This document shows positions 12,501-24,400 of a stretch of 64,000 bases of DNA, in pieces (position 1 is the stretch's first letter; each line of letters starts with the position of its first letter). The notes under the pieces are model-generated. The model saw only the letters and a list, made by a program, of their open reading frames with translations, searched no databases and was not told where the DNA came from. Source of the DNA: Aquanectria penicillioides (Eukaryota > Ascomycota > Sordariomycetes > Hypocreales > Nectriaceae); contig PYIU01000001.1 in NCBI GenBank assembly GCA_003415625.1, positions 5,518,746 to 5,582,745 of the forward strand, in the 5' to 3' direction. Position numbers and translations under genes: made by a program.

Positions 12501-13274
12501 GCTCAGGGTGCTTCGCCAGTCTCTCCGCCTCAGGCTGGCCAATCACGGCCACGAACCAGCGGTCGTACTACCACTGGCGACAAGACGCCTACTCACACAC
12601 GTCGAAGTTCACCCCGTCGATCCTTGTATCTGGCAGGTTCTAAGCCTCGGCCTGTGTTGGCACCACGGGGAATGGCGGAGACCGGTGGTGTTAGTCGGTC
12701 GGCTCTCTTGAGCATTGAGCCTCGAAACCGACCACGAGATGCCAGAAGGTTATCTTCGTTGGATCTTAGCGCTATATCAGATCACTTGGCATTCGAAGGG
12801 GATGACCCGAATGCAGGCTTGGTAGGGAGCTTTCAGACTCAGATGGCATTGGCGATGATGAAAGACAACCGGCTGCGGGCAGCCGCTGGTGGTGATGGTG
12901 CGGACCGAGACCGTATGAGTAGGCTCGTGTTGGCACGAATGAGGACACTAGAGGAGAGTTTTGCTGATGTAATTCGGGAGATGCGTGACCTGAAGCACAG
13001 CTCAACGGCGCCTACAACTCAACGCAACTCGTCGGGTGATGATGCCAGAGGATCACCGATGATTGAAGTTGCTGGGCGAGACCGGCTTCGCAAGTCCAGG
13101 GGCGAAGGCGGGTCCAAGAAATTACCTACTTCCAAGAGACCTATCAGTCGAAGGAGCCTCAAGGAACCAAAGGCAGTGTGGGACGTCAAGGGAAAGGGCA
13201 AGCAGGTAGCCTACTCATCGGACGATGAAGCCGATACGGACGACAGCTTGTTTCAGAAGGGCGGTTCTCTGTAA
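9525..13274 (+). CDS. yvc1: YVC1/TRPY-type vacuolar cation (Ca2+-permeable) channel
   Basis: Predicted TRP-like channel releasing Ca2+ from the vacuole under osmotic or mechanical stimulation, as known for yeast Yvc1. Five exons: 9525-9843, 9925-11209, 11270-11341, 11397-11465, 11516-13274. All introns are GT-AG and all phases agree, giving 1167 residues. The N-terminus carries a long Asp/Glu stretch (about residues 45-95), then the TRPY N-terminal domain (LPIYSVTHAIRII onward). About six to seven hydrophobic segments lie at roughly 350-620, and the pore-region exon reads PAAWDMWPTYNWLG. The roughly 550-residue cytosolic tail is Ser/Pro-rich with a second acidic block near 820-860, in the position where yeast Yvc1 senses Ca2+. 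The ATG at 9525 is the first in-frame start after the C/T-rich leader. The tail is longer than in yeast, as is usual in filamentous fungi. Confidence 0.88.
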
Positions 13275-16189
13275 AAGGGTCCCAGGCGGGAGTTGATGGT
13301 GTCGAGCATTGGCATGGCGTGCGTGCTTGTGTGTATGTAAGTTTTTGCATGGGCTGGGCGTTGGATGGCATAATTATCTTGTATTTGGATCGAGGATATG
13401 TGCTTGGGACTTGAGGCATGTTCCTGGAGTGTGGGGAGAGGCCGGAATGGAGTGGTGTGGGTGTAATTGTTTGAATAGAATCAAACTTGACTTGATCGCA
13501 ACCCTCTTCCTTAGTTTGTGTATTTATATCTGTGTCTGTTCTCAAAGCCACCTCCCTCCTTATCGTTTGGGGGTTTCTCTTGCCTTGCATTCGTCCCCAT
13601 CCCTAGCCGTTGATTCTCTCTGGTATCATTTCGTAACCATGCCCAAACCCATTGCTACCCTTGAGCGCACCTTCGTCTCAAGTCCGTCCAATCAGTCGTA
13701 TATACGCGGCCGCGTCCTTATCCCGCTCGCCCACCACCTCGCTTTCCTCCATCTTGGCTTGTTGAGTGGTTAGATACCGCCGCCGCTGCGATCGACTGAA
13801 ACGTATCTGTGGGGGGCCTTGTTGGTACGTTGCTCAACATCGTTGTGGTTGAGGGCCGCCGCCTGGTACTTGAAGGCGATAGTGGCAGCTGTTGCGGCGG
13901 CAGCAACGACGATAACGGCCCTGTTACGGCTAGCGAAGAGAAGTCGGAGTTTCAGCATAGAACCCTAGGGGATCGAGTGAACCGATTAATGGACTTACAG
14001 AAACGGACGGGCGGAAGCGGGCCTGGGATGTTTGGGTTCCATCATTGGTGATGCCGGACGGCGGAGGGGCATATAGATGGATTGAGATGCCGGGCAGTCA
14101 CCCAACGTTAAATTGGAAAGATTGAAAGTAGAAAAAGGCCTGGGCCGCTACGGAAGATGGATAGACGGCGGAGAAGCAAGGGGAATGGCAAAAAGTCTCA
14201 GGGCTTAGTTTGAGTAGTTGGAGCTGGGTTGGGGTTTATGTGCCTGTACGTAAAAACAAGCTCCAAGCTACAGCCAGGACGGGAGGAGATGGATAACACG
14301 CCATTACCCCCCTTCCGCCCGAGGATGCTCGGCACTAGGTCAGGAAAGCTCCCCCCTCACATCTCGGCGCTAGGTTACGGGTAGGCGAGCTTCAGTTCTG
14401 AGGGTGGCAACGGGGCGGAGGGGACGCGGATTTGTTGGGGAGCGGTCCATTGCACTCGGCGCTTCACGGTGACAGGTGAGAGAAGAGGTGAGTGGCGTGG
14501 TGTCCGTGTGGCATGGCGCGGGATGGTTGTGATCTGGTTCCTCTTTTAGTGCCGGATGCATGCAGCTCAGCACGGTGCAGCACCGGCAGTAGCAACAGCG
14601 GCGGCTTGGGGAAGAGAGGCGAGAGAGAGAGCGAGAGAGAGAGAGGCCAAACGCAAGACGTCAAGGAGCATTGCCAGAAGTGGGCACGCGACACCCGGGG
14701 GGAGAGAGATGCGGGGCAAGGGAAAATGCGGGAGGACACCCTAGGCTCATAAGCTAATCTAGGGGGCCATTTTATCAAGGCATGTGCACAGCGCATGGTA
14801 GCAGCTGGTTGAGATAATCGGGACGTATCTATTGGACGACTGCAATTGGACTGGATTTTGGGAGATGGGGACCTATGGGAGTGTTTATTTTGCTAGATTC
14901 TACTAGTATTGGAGAGGCTGAAGAAAGGTGGAGATGCCATGACCATGACTACGGCGATGCGCCATGATGGATAGCCATGACGCCGACGGAGTGGTGGTCT
15001 CCGCTTCATGGCTACGTAGCTCACGTATCAGCACCAGATCTGATTTTCGCCAGAAATGAGCCAGGGAACCCTACCTTGTCACATGTCATTGCTTCGGATT
15101 TTTTATTCTTCTTTTCTCGGGCCATTCATCCGATGTATATTCGTCGTCTCGGAAGTGTGTGGTGGCATGACGGAATTGGATTCGGGTAATCGACGGATAA
15201 GGGAGCATAGCTACCATCAACCACCTTGGTACCAGGTAGGTAGGTGCTCAATGGTGACCGGCCTAAGCTTATCTGCTATCCACTATTTACCTACCTACCT
15301 AGGAACCTTAGTTACCTACATACATACATACATACATACGTGCTGAAGAACCCCATGGATAAGGGTCTTTGTTTGGTAGCTTCAGCCCTACCTGTCCGAA
15401 TTCTATCTGTCCCTAGCCCCCCCCAAAACAGCCTACAACTCTCGACATTCTAGCAGCCAATCTGGCCATCTCGTCCCTACCAACGTATCACATGGCAGTT
15501 TCGCAAATCTAATTGGACCCCATCATGGTGACATCGGAGAGCGTCAGTTGGCCCCACCACAGTTCCTAAAGTACCTCGTTCAACGGGAAGCTAAGAACAA
15601 AGTGCAAGGTAGGCAGGTACATAGGGAGGGGGTGGGTGGTTCCCTCCTGGGTCAAGGTGAGGCAAGTACCGGTAGTTCGTAGCAAAGCACAATTGCTTCC
15701 TTCCCAAATATATAGTATTGAATGATCCCATCCTGGTGCGCGCGCAGTCAATAGGCATTGGTAAGGACGGACGAAATGTTCCCAGGACCACTTTTTGGTG
15801 AAGCCAATCAATTAATCCACCAAGAGTTTACAACGCCTTGCCTCTGAGAAAATTTCCTACAAATTCCACAATCATCATCATCATCATCATCCGCAGTAGC
15901 CAAAGTCGCCGTAGGTATGCTGTGAGGCTGGACAAGCCCAGGCAGAGAGAGAAATAGAAATGTATGTACCGCTTTATTTCTTTTCTGTAGCCCGCAGCAC
16001 ATAGCCCGCTTTGCCTGCCTGGAATAATCACTAGCTACCGCCCCCGTCCAGACTTGCAATGCGGCTCACCTGCGGGCTGACCAAAACAAGGTGCAAGGCA
16101 ACCACCGCTCAGGCATCAAACCAGACTCCGGACCCCCAGACTCCAAAACACTCTGACCCGTTTGTCGCCTCACCGTTTCCATTGACGGC
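13275..16189. other. Intergenic region between the YVC1-like gene and the BTB-like gene
   Basis: No gene is supported. It holds the 3' UTR of the YVC1-like gene, a GA-rich microsatellite at about 14615-14645 and a CATA tetranucleotide run at about 15316-15340 beside CCTA/GGTA words. Only short frames are present on either strand. Confidence 0.5.
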
Positions 16190-16739
16190 TCTCCTATCGC
16201 ATCACTCCAGCCGCCCTTTTGTTTGACTCTGCTCCACTTGCGCACCCCTCCTCGCCACTTTGCTTGTCTGTGTAGTTATTGTCACCAGCTCAGCATCGAT
16301 CCACAACGCCTCTACTGCGTGCTCCTCCCACCCTAGCCCCCCCCCCTGTGCTTGGCTGCCTGCGCCAGGGTGTCAGCCTTGATCGTCGTGGCATTATCGC
16401 AGCCTCCGCCGTTCACCAGGCTCCAAGCAGCTTGTTTCGAAGCTACAACGGGCTGCGCAACACCTGTCAACGCTTGCCCTGGTTGCTCTTGTTCCTGTTC
16501 TACATCTTGAACCTCGATCTCGCTCTCGCTCCTGTCCTAGTTCTCCCCCCGCCTCCTCCACCAACATCCGTCTCACCTTCCAAATAAACTGCCTCGCTCA
16601 CCTTGACCGCTTGAAAACCCCCATAACCCCTCCCTTCTCATCGCCTTTTTGACCCGTACGTTTTTGCCATCGATAACTCAAACCACCTCTACCCCTTCCT
16701 TTTCCGAGCTCACCTGGAGCACACGCGCACGCGCCCGGC
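16190..16739 (+). promoter_or_regulatory. Pyrimidine-rich promoter/leader of the 883-residue gene
   Basis: The strand upstream of the start codon is dominated by C and T for several hundred bases, with runs such as the C-stretch at about 16339-16346. This fits the transcription start region and 5' UTR of the gene at 16740. No TATA element is obvious. Confidence 0.5.
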
Positions 16740-19391
16740 ATGGACTTGGGTGATCTCTGGAATAGCAATGCTGGCCAAAACTCGCTCAACCCGTGGCCCG
16801 AACCAATGGCTGAGGATAGCCAGGACTATGGAGATGTGACCGAGGCGACGGAGATAGTAGACCAGCGCCCAGACACACCTCGTCCGCTTTTTAGCGATGA
16901 ACCCAATGTCAGCAATCTTCGTCCATTTCTCAGCGAGATACCCAATCTCGGCGATCCGGCCTTGATACCACAACAGCCACCATCAGAAGACCGTGACAGG
17001 CAGGAGGCATTTACGAGAGCCTGGGCCGCTACGCAATTCAACAAGAACGAAGATGGCATGCAAAAAATGGCACCACGGCTCATGGACCCTTCTGAAATGG
17101 ATTCGACTCGTAACTTTGAACTCTACCGCTTACATTCTGCCACCTTCGAACTCAACGAGGGAGACACCCTTGTCATCATTGATTATCCAGTCATCCAGAA
17201 GGCTGCATTGAACCAAGCCGATTGCAACGGCATCCTATTCCGGTCCCAGCAGTTTCGTGTTCACTCCACAAGGCTCTTGAACACCAACTCTCCCAAGTTC
17301 GCCGAAATGTTTGGTCCCACCTACCAATTTAGGATTCTAAGACGACGCAAGCTGGTCAACAAACTTCCCATCGAGATCAGATATGTCTTGGACCTGACCC
17401 CCCCTTCTGAAGGCGATGAACTAGTCTTCCAGATGACCGAACTGTCCTTGACACCCGGCATTATTAAATGGTGGTCCTCTTCTATGCTTCATGAAGTTGA
17501 CTCTTGGCTTGTGTGCGGTCACGACGACATCTGTAAATGCGATAGATCCTCCCTTCCCCGATCCCCCACGAACGCGGTGCTAGCGGACCAGAGCCCAACA
17601 GAAACCTCGCCTGTCTTGGCGACACCCTCACTAGCAACGTGGACGTATAACGGATTGAAAGACCAGCTACCCTTGCAACCCGAGAAACTCATACAGATGA
17701 AAGCTAGACAAGACTATCAGCTTTACGAAACGCCCGAATTTCGTAATATTCCGGACTATTGTCCGATTCGCCACCGCAATGGTATCATTCGACTTCTCAT
17801 GATGATTGAGGGAAAACCGGCAATTTTCGATTCTGCTCCCCGAGTCTGGACTATGGTGAAGTTGAGTAAAATGTTCGACTGCGTCTCGGTTGTTCGAGAC
17901 CGGATTGCGCAATGGATCATGCATGGTCCCAACACTCGGTTTATTGAAGTCTTGCCAGAAGAGGCATTTCAGCTCGCCTTTGATTTGCAACTCCCGGAGA
18001 TAGCCCAGGCTTCTTTCAGGATTTTGGTCAATGAACTCGCTCTCAAGGAGGCCGATACCAAGGAGCCAAACAAAGCAACCGCCCATATCACTCCGTTTGG
18101 GAGGAAAATCGGAGATTTGCCAGATGAGCTCAGCAACCTCGTTCAACATTCTGCCCGCGCATTCCTCGAGCGCATCTCTAATCTTCACAAGACCCTACAA
18201 AACCCAGACATGTTTGACTTTTCGAATATTCCACAATGGCACCGATTGCGAACAATCGAACAGCTTCTTGTTTCACAAACGGGCCCCACGGCTGAAATCG
18301 CCCTCTCGAAGCTTCGCACGTTCATGGCTGCTCTGGTTTACGAAGTCACGCACATGGTTGAGATGGAGACTACAGGGGAACCACGAGATTACGACAATGT
18401 CAACGTCAGCATCGATCAAGACCGAGCGACATACACTGACATTATGCATTATGAAAGAATAGGGTACCTCATGAGAAGAATGAACCCTGTTCAAAGGTTA
18501 ATGTGTGCCACCACTTATAGCGACATGGGAATCAGTGTGGAATCAGACCTATACTTGAGAAAAAGGACCAAGTACCCTGATGCCAAGGGCGCTCGATACA
18601 GCCGGCTATCCGAAATCGCTGGAGATGCCCTTCAGAAGGTTATTGACGGAAACCCAGTGCTGATGTACAGCGATGCTTGGCAAGACTGCTTTGACCTGTT
18701 GAATCCGAATCAATTCATTGGCAATATTCGTCAAGTTCGGTCACCATTGGTGAATTTGAGAGAGTTTGAGCTCAACGTGAAGACCATGTTGTATCCCATC
18801 TCTCTATCATGGGTTCGTCATGACATTGAACCGCCGCTCAACATCACCCGTCATCTGCTTCTCACGCTCAATATCGATGAGATGAAGTTCTTACCCCTGT
18901 GGGCTGGAGGTTGTGATGATGGAACCGGAGGTGTCTTTGAGACCCAGATTCCCCCTGCAGAAATGGGTCCTAATGGACCAGGTCCCGCCTTCCATACTGG
19001 CTGCACGATCCCATCTCAGCCATCAAGCGTTGCCGGATCCATGATTGAGGACTTGGCCGAGATGAGACTCCGCGGGACCAACACTGCTGCGTCCATTGAC
19101 GTTAATGATAGCATCTCGACTGTCTATCATCCGGGCCGAGTCATTGCGGACGACGTCTCAATTGCATCTGAAGCATTCACAGTGGGGGAATCTGATTACC
19201 AAACGGCAAAATTTGCGGTGCCTGTTGATGGCCAAAGCATATCATCTGCGGTAGACATGCTTGTAGAGACGGCTGAGTCAGATGCCCAGTCTACAATGGC
19301 CGACCACGATTCTACAGCCGAACCTGGCGAAGACTCCGATTTTTGGAACGACAGCGACAGCGATGACAGCATAGTGCTGATTGATATGTAA
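16740..19391 (+). CDS. Conserved fungal protein of unknown function with a BTB/POZ-like segment
   Basis: Intron-less 883-codon gene. Its length, codon use and C/T-rich leader leave little doubt that it is real. I recognise the type as a conserved but uncharacterised protein of filamentous ascomycetes. Around residues 160-200 a segment (GILFRSQQFRVHSTRLLNTNSPKF split over two helices) resembles the start of a BTB/POZ fold. A conserved-looking region follows with LPIEIRYVLDLTPP, WWSSSMLHEVDSWLVCGHDDICKC and, further on, YCPIRHRNGIIRLLMMIEG. The N-terminal 100 residues are polar, and the last 20 are very acidic (DSDSDDSIV). There is no membrane segment or signal peptide. A scaffold or ubiquitin-ligase adaptor role would be a guess from the BTB resemblance; no function is claimed. 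Confidence 0.88.
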   Translation: MDLGDLWNSNAGQNSLNPWPEPMAEDSQDYGDVTEATEIVDQRPDTPRPLFSDEPNVSNLRPFLSEIPNLGDPALIPQQPPSEDRDRQEAFTRAWAATQFNKNEDGMQKMAPRLMDPSEMDSTRNFELYRLHSATFELNEGDTLVIIDYPVIQKAALNQADCNGILFRSQQFRVHSTRLLNTNSPKFAEMFGPTYQFRILRRRKLVNKLPIEIRYVLDLTPPSEGDELVFQMTELSLTPGIIKWWSSSMLHEVDSWLVCGHDDICKCDRSSLPRSPTNAVLADQSPTETSPVLATPSLATWTYNGLKDQLPLQPEKLIQMKARQDYQLYETPEFRNIPDYCPIRHRNGIIRLLMMIEGKPAIFDSAPRVWTMVKLSKMFDCVSVVRDRIAQWIMHGPNTRFIEVLPEEAFQLAFDLQLPEIAQASFRILVNELALKEADTKEPNKATAHITPFGRKIGDLPDELSNLVQHSARAFLERISNLHKTLQNPDMFDFSNIPQWHRLRTIEQLLVSQTGPTAEIALSKLRTFMAALVYEVTHMVEMETTGEPRDYDNVNVSIDQDRATYTDIMHYERIGYLMRRMNPVQRLMCATTYSDMGISVESDLYLRKRTKYPDAKGARYSRLSEIAGDALQKVIDGNPVLMYSDAWQDCFDLLNPNQFIGNIRQVRSPLVNLREFELNVKTMLYPISLSWVRHDIEPPLNITRHLLLTLNIDEMKFLPLWAGGCDDGTGGVFETQIPPAEMGPNGPGPAFHTGCTIPSQPSSVAGSMIEDLAEMRLRGTNTAASIDVNDSISTVYHPGRVIADDVSIASEAFTVGESDYQTAKFAVPVDGQSISSAVDMLVETAESDAQSTMADHDSTAEPGEDSDFWNDSDSDDSIVLIDM

Positions 19392-19791
19392 TGTGGCGGA
19401 AGCTATGCTCTTTTCTTGCTAAGGGGCAATGTACACTGGCATAATAAGGAATTTACTTTCTACATAATGTAAAAAAAAAAAAAGGGTCGGGTATTTTGGG
19501 CATCCTGAATGCAACTGTTTAGGGCAGAACAGGCATATTTTTTTTTATAGATGAAAACACGAATAGTTACGAATATGACAAGGCAGGGGGGGGGGGGGAA
19601 GAAAAAGAAAAAAATTTCTGGGTATCAATCCATTTTCCATTTCCTGCACTGCAGGCTGTCTTATTTTACTGTTTCTGTGTCTCTTGTACCGTTACTCTCC
19701 GAAGTCCAGGAAACGCCAATGCAATGTTCACCATGTCATAACCGAGCTCTATTTTCCCAATTTCCTACCAGACAAAATCAATGCAAGAGCC
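19392..19791. other. Convergent 3' region between the BTB-like gene and TAP42
   Basis: Holds both 3' UTRs. An encoded A13 tract (19471-19483) and a G13 tract (19586-19598) are present, followed by a short A-rich stretch. No gene. Confidence 0.5.
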
Positions 19792-20856
19792 TCACCCTCG
19801 GTTGAGGGTGTTGCCGGCGCCCTTGGGATTGTGATCCTTGAACTCGTCCCACTCGCGAGCTTTGTAAGTCTCACGGTCCACGGCGTCCATGTCGTCCTCA
19901 TCTACCACCTTCTTCTCCTCGACACCTCCCTTCAAGATGCCGCCCCGGCGCTTCTCCTCCTCGAGGTACTCGTCGATGGTCATGGTTGGCAGGTTGTGGC
20001 CGGAGCGGAACACGCCGCGCGCAATATCGGCGCGCGAGCCCAGCAGCGTGAAGGGCTGCAGCGGCTTGCCCTTGGCGGAGAGCAGAGGGCCGCCGCCGCC
20101 CGTCAGGGACGACAAGCTGCGCAGCGGCTGGTCGAGGCGGGTGTCGTTGTCGTTGTCGCCGGGCTTGGGCGGATTGACAGCCGACGGGGCGAGCGGCCGC
20201 GGGGCCTGGGCGAGGATGGCGAGCTCGCGGTTCAGCGAGTCGAGGGCTTGGAAGGTCTGGTGGACGGCAAAGGTGACGTGGGTGAGGTGCAGTTCGCGGA
20301 TGAGCTCCTCGTCGCCGTGCTCGAGGTACCGCGGGTTGCGGCGCAGCGTCTCGAGCTTCTCCTTGAGCGCCTTCTCGGCCTTGAAGTTTGCAATCTTGCC
20401 GTCGCGGCGGGCGGCCGGGTCGCTGGCGGCGACGACGGCAAAGGCCTCGGGGTCGTCGCGGTAGCGCTCGAGCAGGCGGTCGTAGGGCTTGGCGACGAGT
20501 GAGTAGCCGTCGAGGAGGGCGAGGAAGCGCTCGTAGGCGGAGCGGGACGAGCTGACGACGTCGCCGCGCTGGTCGGGGCCGAGGTTGGGCGTCTTCTGGA
20601 CGAGCTCGGCGACGTGGAAGTCGAGGAGGAGGTAGGGGAGGTCGGTGGTGGCGATGTCCTCGACGCCCTCGTTGGGTGAGAAGAGGGCGAGGCCTGAGAT
20701 CTGATCGCGGGCGCGGGAGTAGAGGCCGAGGGCGGCCTCGAGATCGGCGCGGTATGCGGGCGAGGTAGCTTCGAAGGCGTTATTGAGGGCGTGACGCTTG
20801 TCCTCGGCGGCCTGGAAGAGCGACTTGACGGACTGAGGCTCGTCTGAGGAGGCCAT
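19792..20856 (-). CDS. tap42: TAP42 family regulator of PP2A-type phosphatases
   Basis: Single-exon gene of 354 residues. Tap42 (alpha4/IGBP1 in animals) binds catalytic subunits of PP2A-like phosphatases in TOR signalling. The sequence shows the expected helical, TPR-like N-terminal domain (ALGLYSRARDQISGLALFSPNE..., LDFHVAELV, RYRDDPEAF). It ends with the family's characteristic tail: the PTMTIDEYLEEEKRRGGIL block near residue 300, then an acidic stretch and AREWDEFKDHNPKGAGNTLNRG in two parts at the C-terminus. Length matches fungal Tap42. The ATG at 20856 follows an A-rich leader. The gene is convergent with the BTB-like gene and lies 620 bp downstream of the topoisomerase gene on the same strand. 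The coding region is unusually GC-rich, which is why the opposite strand also stays open. Confidence 0.93.
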   Translation of the reverse strand: MASSDEPQSVKSLFQAAEDKRHALNNAFEATSPAYRADLEAALGLYSRARDQISGLALFSPNEGVEDIATTDLPYLLLDFHVAELVQKTPNLGPDQRGDVVSSSRSAYERFLALLDGYSLVAKPYDRLLERYRDDPEAFAVVAASDPAARRDGKIANFKAEKALKEKLETLRRNPRYLEHGDEELIRELHLTHVTFAVHQTFQALDSLNRELAILAQAPRPLAPSAVNPPKPGDNDNDTRLDQPLRSLSSLTGGGGPLLSAKGKPLQPFTLLGSRADIARGVFRSGHNLPTMTIDEYLEEEKRRGGILKGGVEEKKVVDEDDMDAVDRETYKAREWDEFKDHNPKGAGNTLNRG

Positions 20857-21479
20857 TGTGAAGAGGAGCTTGGCTTAAGAGAGAGAATGAGAGGGAGAGA
20901 GGAATGAAGGAGGATAAATGGACTGAAGAATGTTTCGATAAAGAGAAGATATCTTGTTGTGGTGGCGGTGGTGGCGGCGGATGACGCTGTTACAAATGCT
21001 TGGATATTCAACCCCCCCCAAAAGCCAGCCCCGCGCTAACTCGTAGTGCGGAGGAGAGCTTATCGATAAACTAAGTAGCCACCAAGAGGTTGGTGGGGGA
21101 TTGAGTAATATCAACATGTTCTTATTAACAATCAATCACATTCTAGTCACCGAAAACAAAGGATCAACGCGAAAAGCCGTTGGCAAACATTTCTGGAACT
21201 GAGTTTGGATATCAATTGCGATAATAAAGAATCGGGCCTTGAAAGCAAAGAGCCACATCCCCGACGCCTGAACACATATTCCCAAATGTATCGTCATGCT
21301 TCATGCTGCGAACGTCCCAGGCTGTTCGGCTCTTGAAACAAGCGCACAGAGTGTAGAGTAAAAAGCAAAGCAAAGAAAAAGGCGCGTAACATAAACAAAT
21401 ACAACGACAAGGTGGGAGCATCATCAACAAGACTCGCTTGTGCAGGGCTCACACCATGTCATCCACCCGCCAGGTGCAT
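20857..21479. other. Spacer between TAP42 (5' side) and TOP2 (3' side)
   Basis: Contains the TAP42 leader/promoter and the TOP2 3' UTR. No coding sequence is supported. Confidence 0.5.
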
Positions 21480-24400
21480 CTAGTCATCATCGTCATCTAC
21501 TTCGAATGGATCGTCACTCTCTTCCTCGTCCTGTTGATCTATCATTGACGAGTCATCATCGTCAATCACAACTGGTCGCCTTGCAGCCGCAGCTCGGCCT
21601 GGTCGAGCCCTAGCCGCGGGCCGAGGGGGTGGTGAGGAGGCGTCTTCTATTTCTTCGTCCGAGTCGTCATCTAGGACTGTCTTCTTCACGGCCTTCCTGG
21701 CAGCGTAGGCTTTGGCTGCCGGGGAGAGAGTATTGGCCTTTGACGCTGCCTTGGCAACACTCTTAGTGGTGGACTTGGCAGTGCTCTTGGCGGCGGTCTT
21801 TGCAGTGCTCTTAGCAGCCGGCTTGGGCTTTGCTTCGTCCTTGGCCTTGTTCTTTGCTCCCGCAGGACGGCCCCGAGCCTTCTTGACCGTAGCCAGGCCT
21901 GCCACAGTAGCCGTCGTCTTCGGGGCTGCAGCCTTAGCAGCGGGGGCTGGTTCATCGTCATCCGAAAGGAAGCTGTCAATGTGATCTCCCTTCGCTGCGG
22001 TCTTGTGTGGCGACGATCTAGCAAGCATTTCGTAGTTGGTATCGTCGGGGCTGTCAAAGTCAAACGACTTGGCCGACTTCTTGGCCTTGGGGAGGCCACT
22101 TGCGCTGCTATTGCCGTGGCTGGAGTCAGGTCGGTTCATGGCATACAAGCTAAGTCTGCCACCACTCGGCTCGCTAGTAGGTTTGTCGATGCCCTTGACT
22201 AGTGCGCCGACATCACCAAGCAGCTTATCATCGTCGCTCTCCGAGTCGTCATCAATAATGGCACGAGCCTTGGATGCTGCTACCCGCTTGGTGCGGCTGG
22301 GCTCTGCCTCTTCTGATTGAGACTGAGATTGAGATGCCTTGGCTGCTGGCTTACCTCTGCTCAAGGCGGCGAAGTCGTCGTCTGAAAATGCATCCGACAG
22401 ATCCACAACGTCAGAATCCTTCTCCTCCTTGACCTTGGAACCGAACATATCTGCAAATCTCTGTGCACTCTTTGTCTCCACCTTGACAGGAGGAGCAGCA
22501 GCCTTCGCAGCAGCCTTGGGCCTGCCGCGGCTCTTCTTCTCTGGCTCATAGTCGTCATCTGCACCCTTGGCTTTGCGAGCACGACCAGCGCCAATCTTCT
22601 TGGAGACGCGGCGGCCCATGCGGCGAATGGTGGTCTTGATCTCTGCATCAAGTGCGAGCTGGTTTTCCCACTCGACCATGAACTCGTCGAGGTCCCTGCA
22701 CCAGAGATCCTTCTCGTTCAAGGCGAGAAGGTCGTCGTGCTCAGACTTCTTCCTGGCAATAGCGTCATTGAGCTTATTGAGTCGTTCGGAAGTAAGCGAC
22801 CAGATTGGCATCTATCACATATCAGTAATGAATCATTTTACACATGCCATTCGTCATTCTTACCGAAAGAAGGTAGTCGTAATCGCGAGCACCACTGTCG
22901 TTGGTGACGTCGGCGTCCTCGTCCTCATCCCCATCGATTTCCTCCTCGCTCGACTTCTTCTTCTTGTCTTGTCCCTTAGGGAAAGCCTCGTAGTCACGGT
23001 CTCGAAGCTCCTCCACGAGAATGTCCTTCCTCTTCCTACCAACGATGAGCTCGCCATCAATAATCTCCTTGATGAAGCGAGCCTGATTTTTCAATTTACG
23101 GTAGTCTGAGTGGTAGACACCCAGCCAATATTTCTAATATGGAGTTAGCAATGAGAGCACGCAATAACCGATGGGCACAAACCTTTCGCTCAGTGTACAT
23201 GTCGAATCGGTGCACGTAGTATTCTTCCATGATATCCTCGACCTTTTCATATTTGCGGATTTGGCCACGAGAGTTGAAGGCAACCAGGTTGGAGGTCGCA
23301 ACTTGCTTGAGTAGTTTGAACCGCTCAAGCAAGCCTTCTTCGACAACCTTGTCAATATGCTTCTCGTCGACCTGGATCTCGAAGTGAACAGTCTGATGAT
23401 CGTTGAACTCCTTGTAATCTTTGATCCAGGTGGGACCGTCGTTGCCGCTGATAATCTTTTCAAGTTTACCCTTGAAGTCATCAGTCCACACCCGAATTGG
23501 CAATTCAGTAATGAGGATCTCGTTCGAGTTTTGATCATTTCGGGCAGCGATACCGTTGAATTTGTAGCGATCAGGTCCGGCTGCCTCAGGCTGGCCCTTC
23601 CAGCCACGGAACCATGGCATCATGGTTTCAAAGGGCTTTTCCTCATCATCATTCTCGTCTAGTCTACCCATTCGTCGCCTGAGGTTGTTGACGATATCGA
23701 CAGGGTGGTAGTTGGGAATTGATGTGCTCCAACCGGTACCAATGCCATCAGCACCGTTGACAAGAACCATCGGAATGATTGGTGAGAACGCTACAGGCTC
23801 GATTTTCTTTCCATCCTCAAACTGATCCTGCAGGTTGGGCTCGTCCATTGGGGAGAAGATTTTTCGGGCGAAGGGTGACAGGCGAGTGAAAGTATAACGA
23901 GGACTAGCGGCATCGGATCCACCAGCAAGACGAGAACCGAAGTTTCCGCTTGGCTCTAGACAGTTGATGTTGTTCGAGCCCACAAAATTTTGAGCTAAAC
24001 CGATGATTGTTTGTTGAAGAGACGCTTCACCGTGGTGATATGCAGTTTGTTCAGAAACATAACCTGCCAATTCAACGACCTTCTTGTCTTTGACGAGGTT
24101 CCTCTTGAAACAGGCATACAACACTTTGCGCTGACCCGGCTTGAATCCATCCAGGACGGATGGAATGGATCTCATGTTGTCAGCCATGCTGAAGAGAATG
24201 AGTTCCCTGTTCACAAAGTCACCGTATGTGATCGACTTGGTAGAATGGTCGAGGAAGGTGCCGGGAACAAAATTGGCTAGCCACTCCTTTCGGGCATCAG
24301 CCTTGGTCTTTGAGAAGACAAGCTCAAACATTTCCGCCTCGGGAGGCTGCATGACTTGAAACTCTTTCAAATGGTCATCGAGATTAGTGAAGTAGACCTG

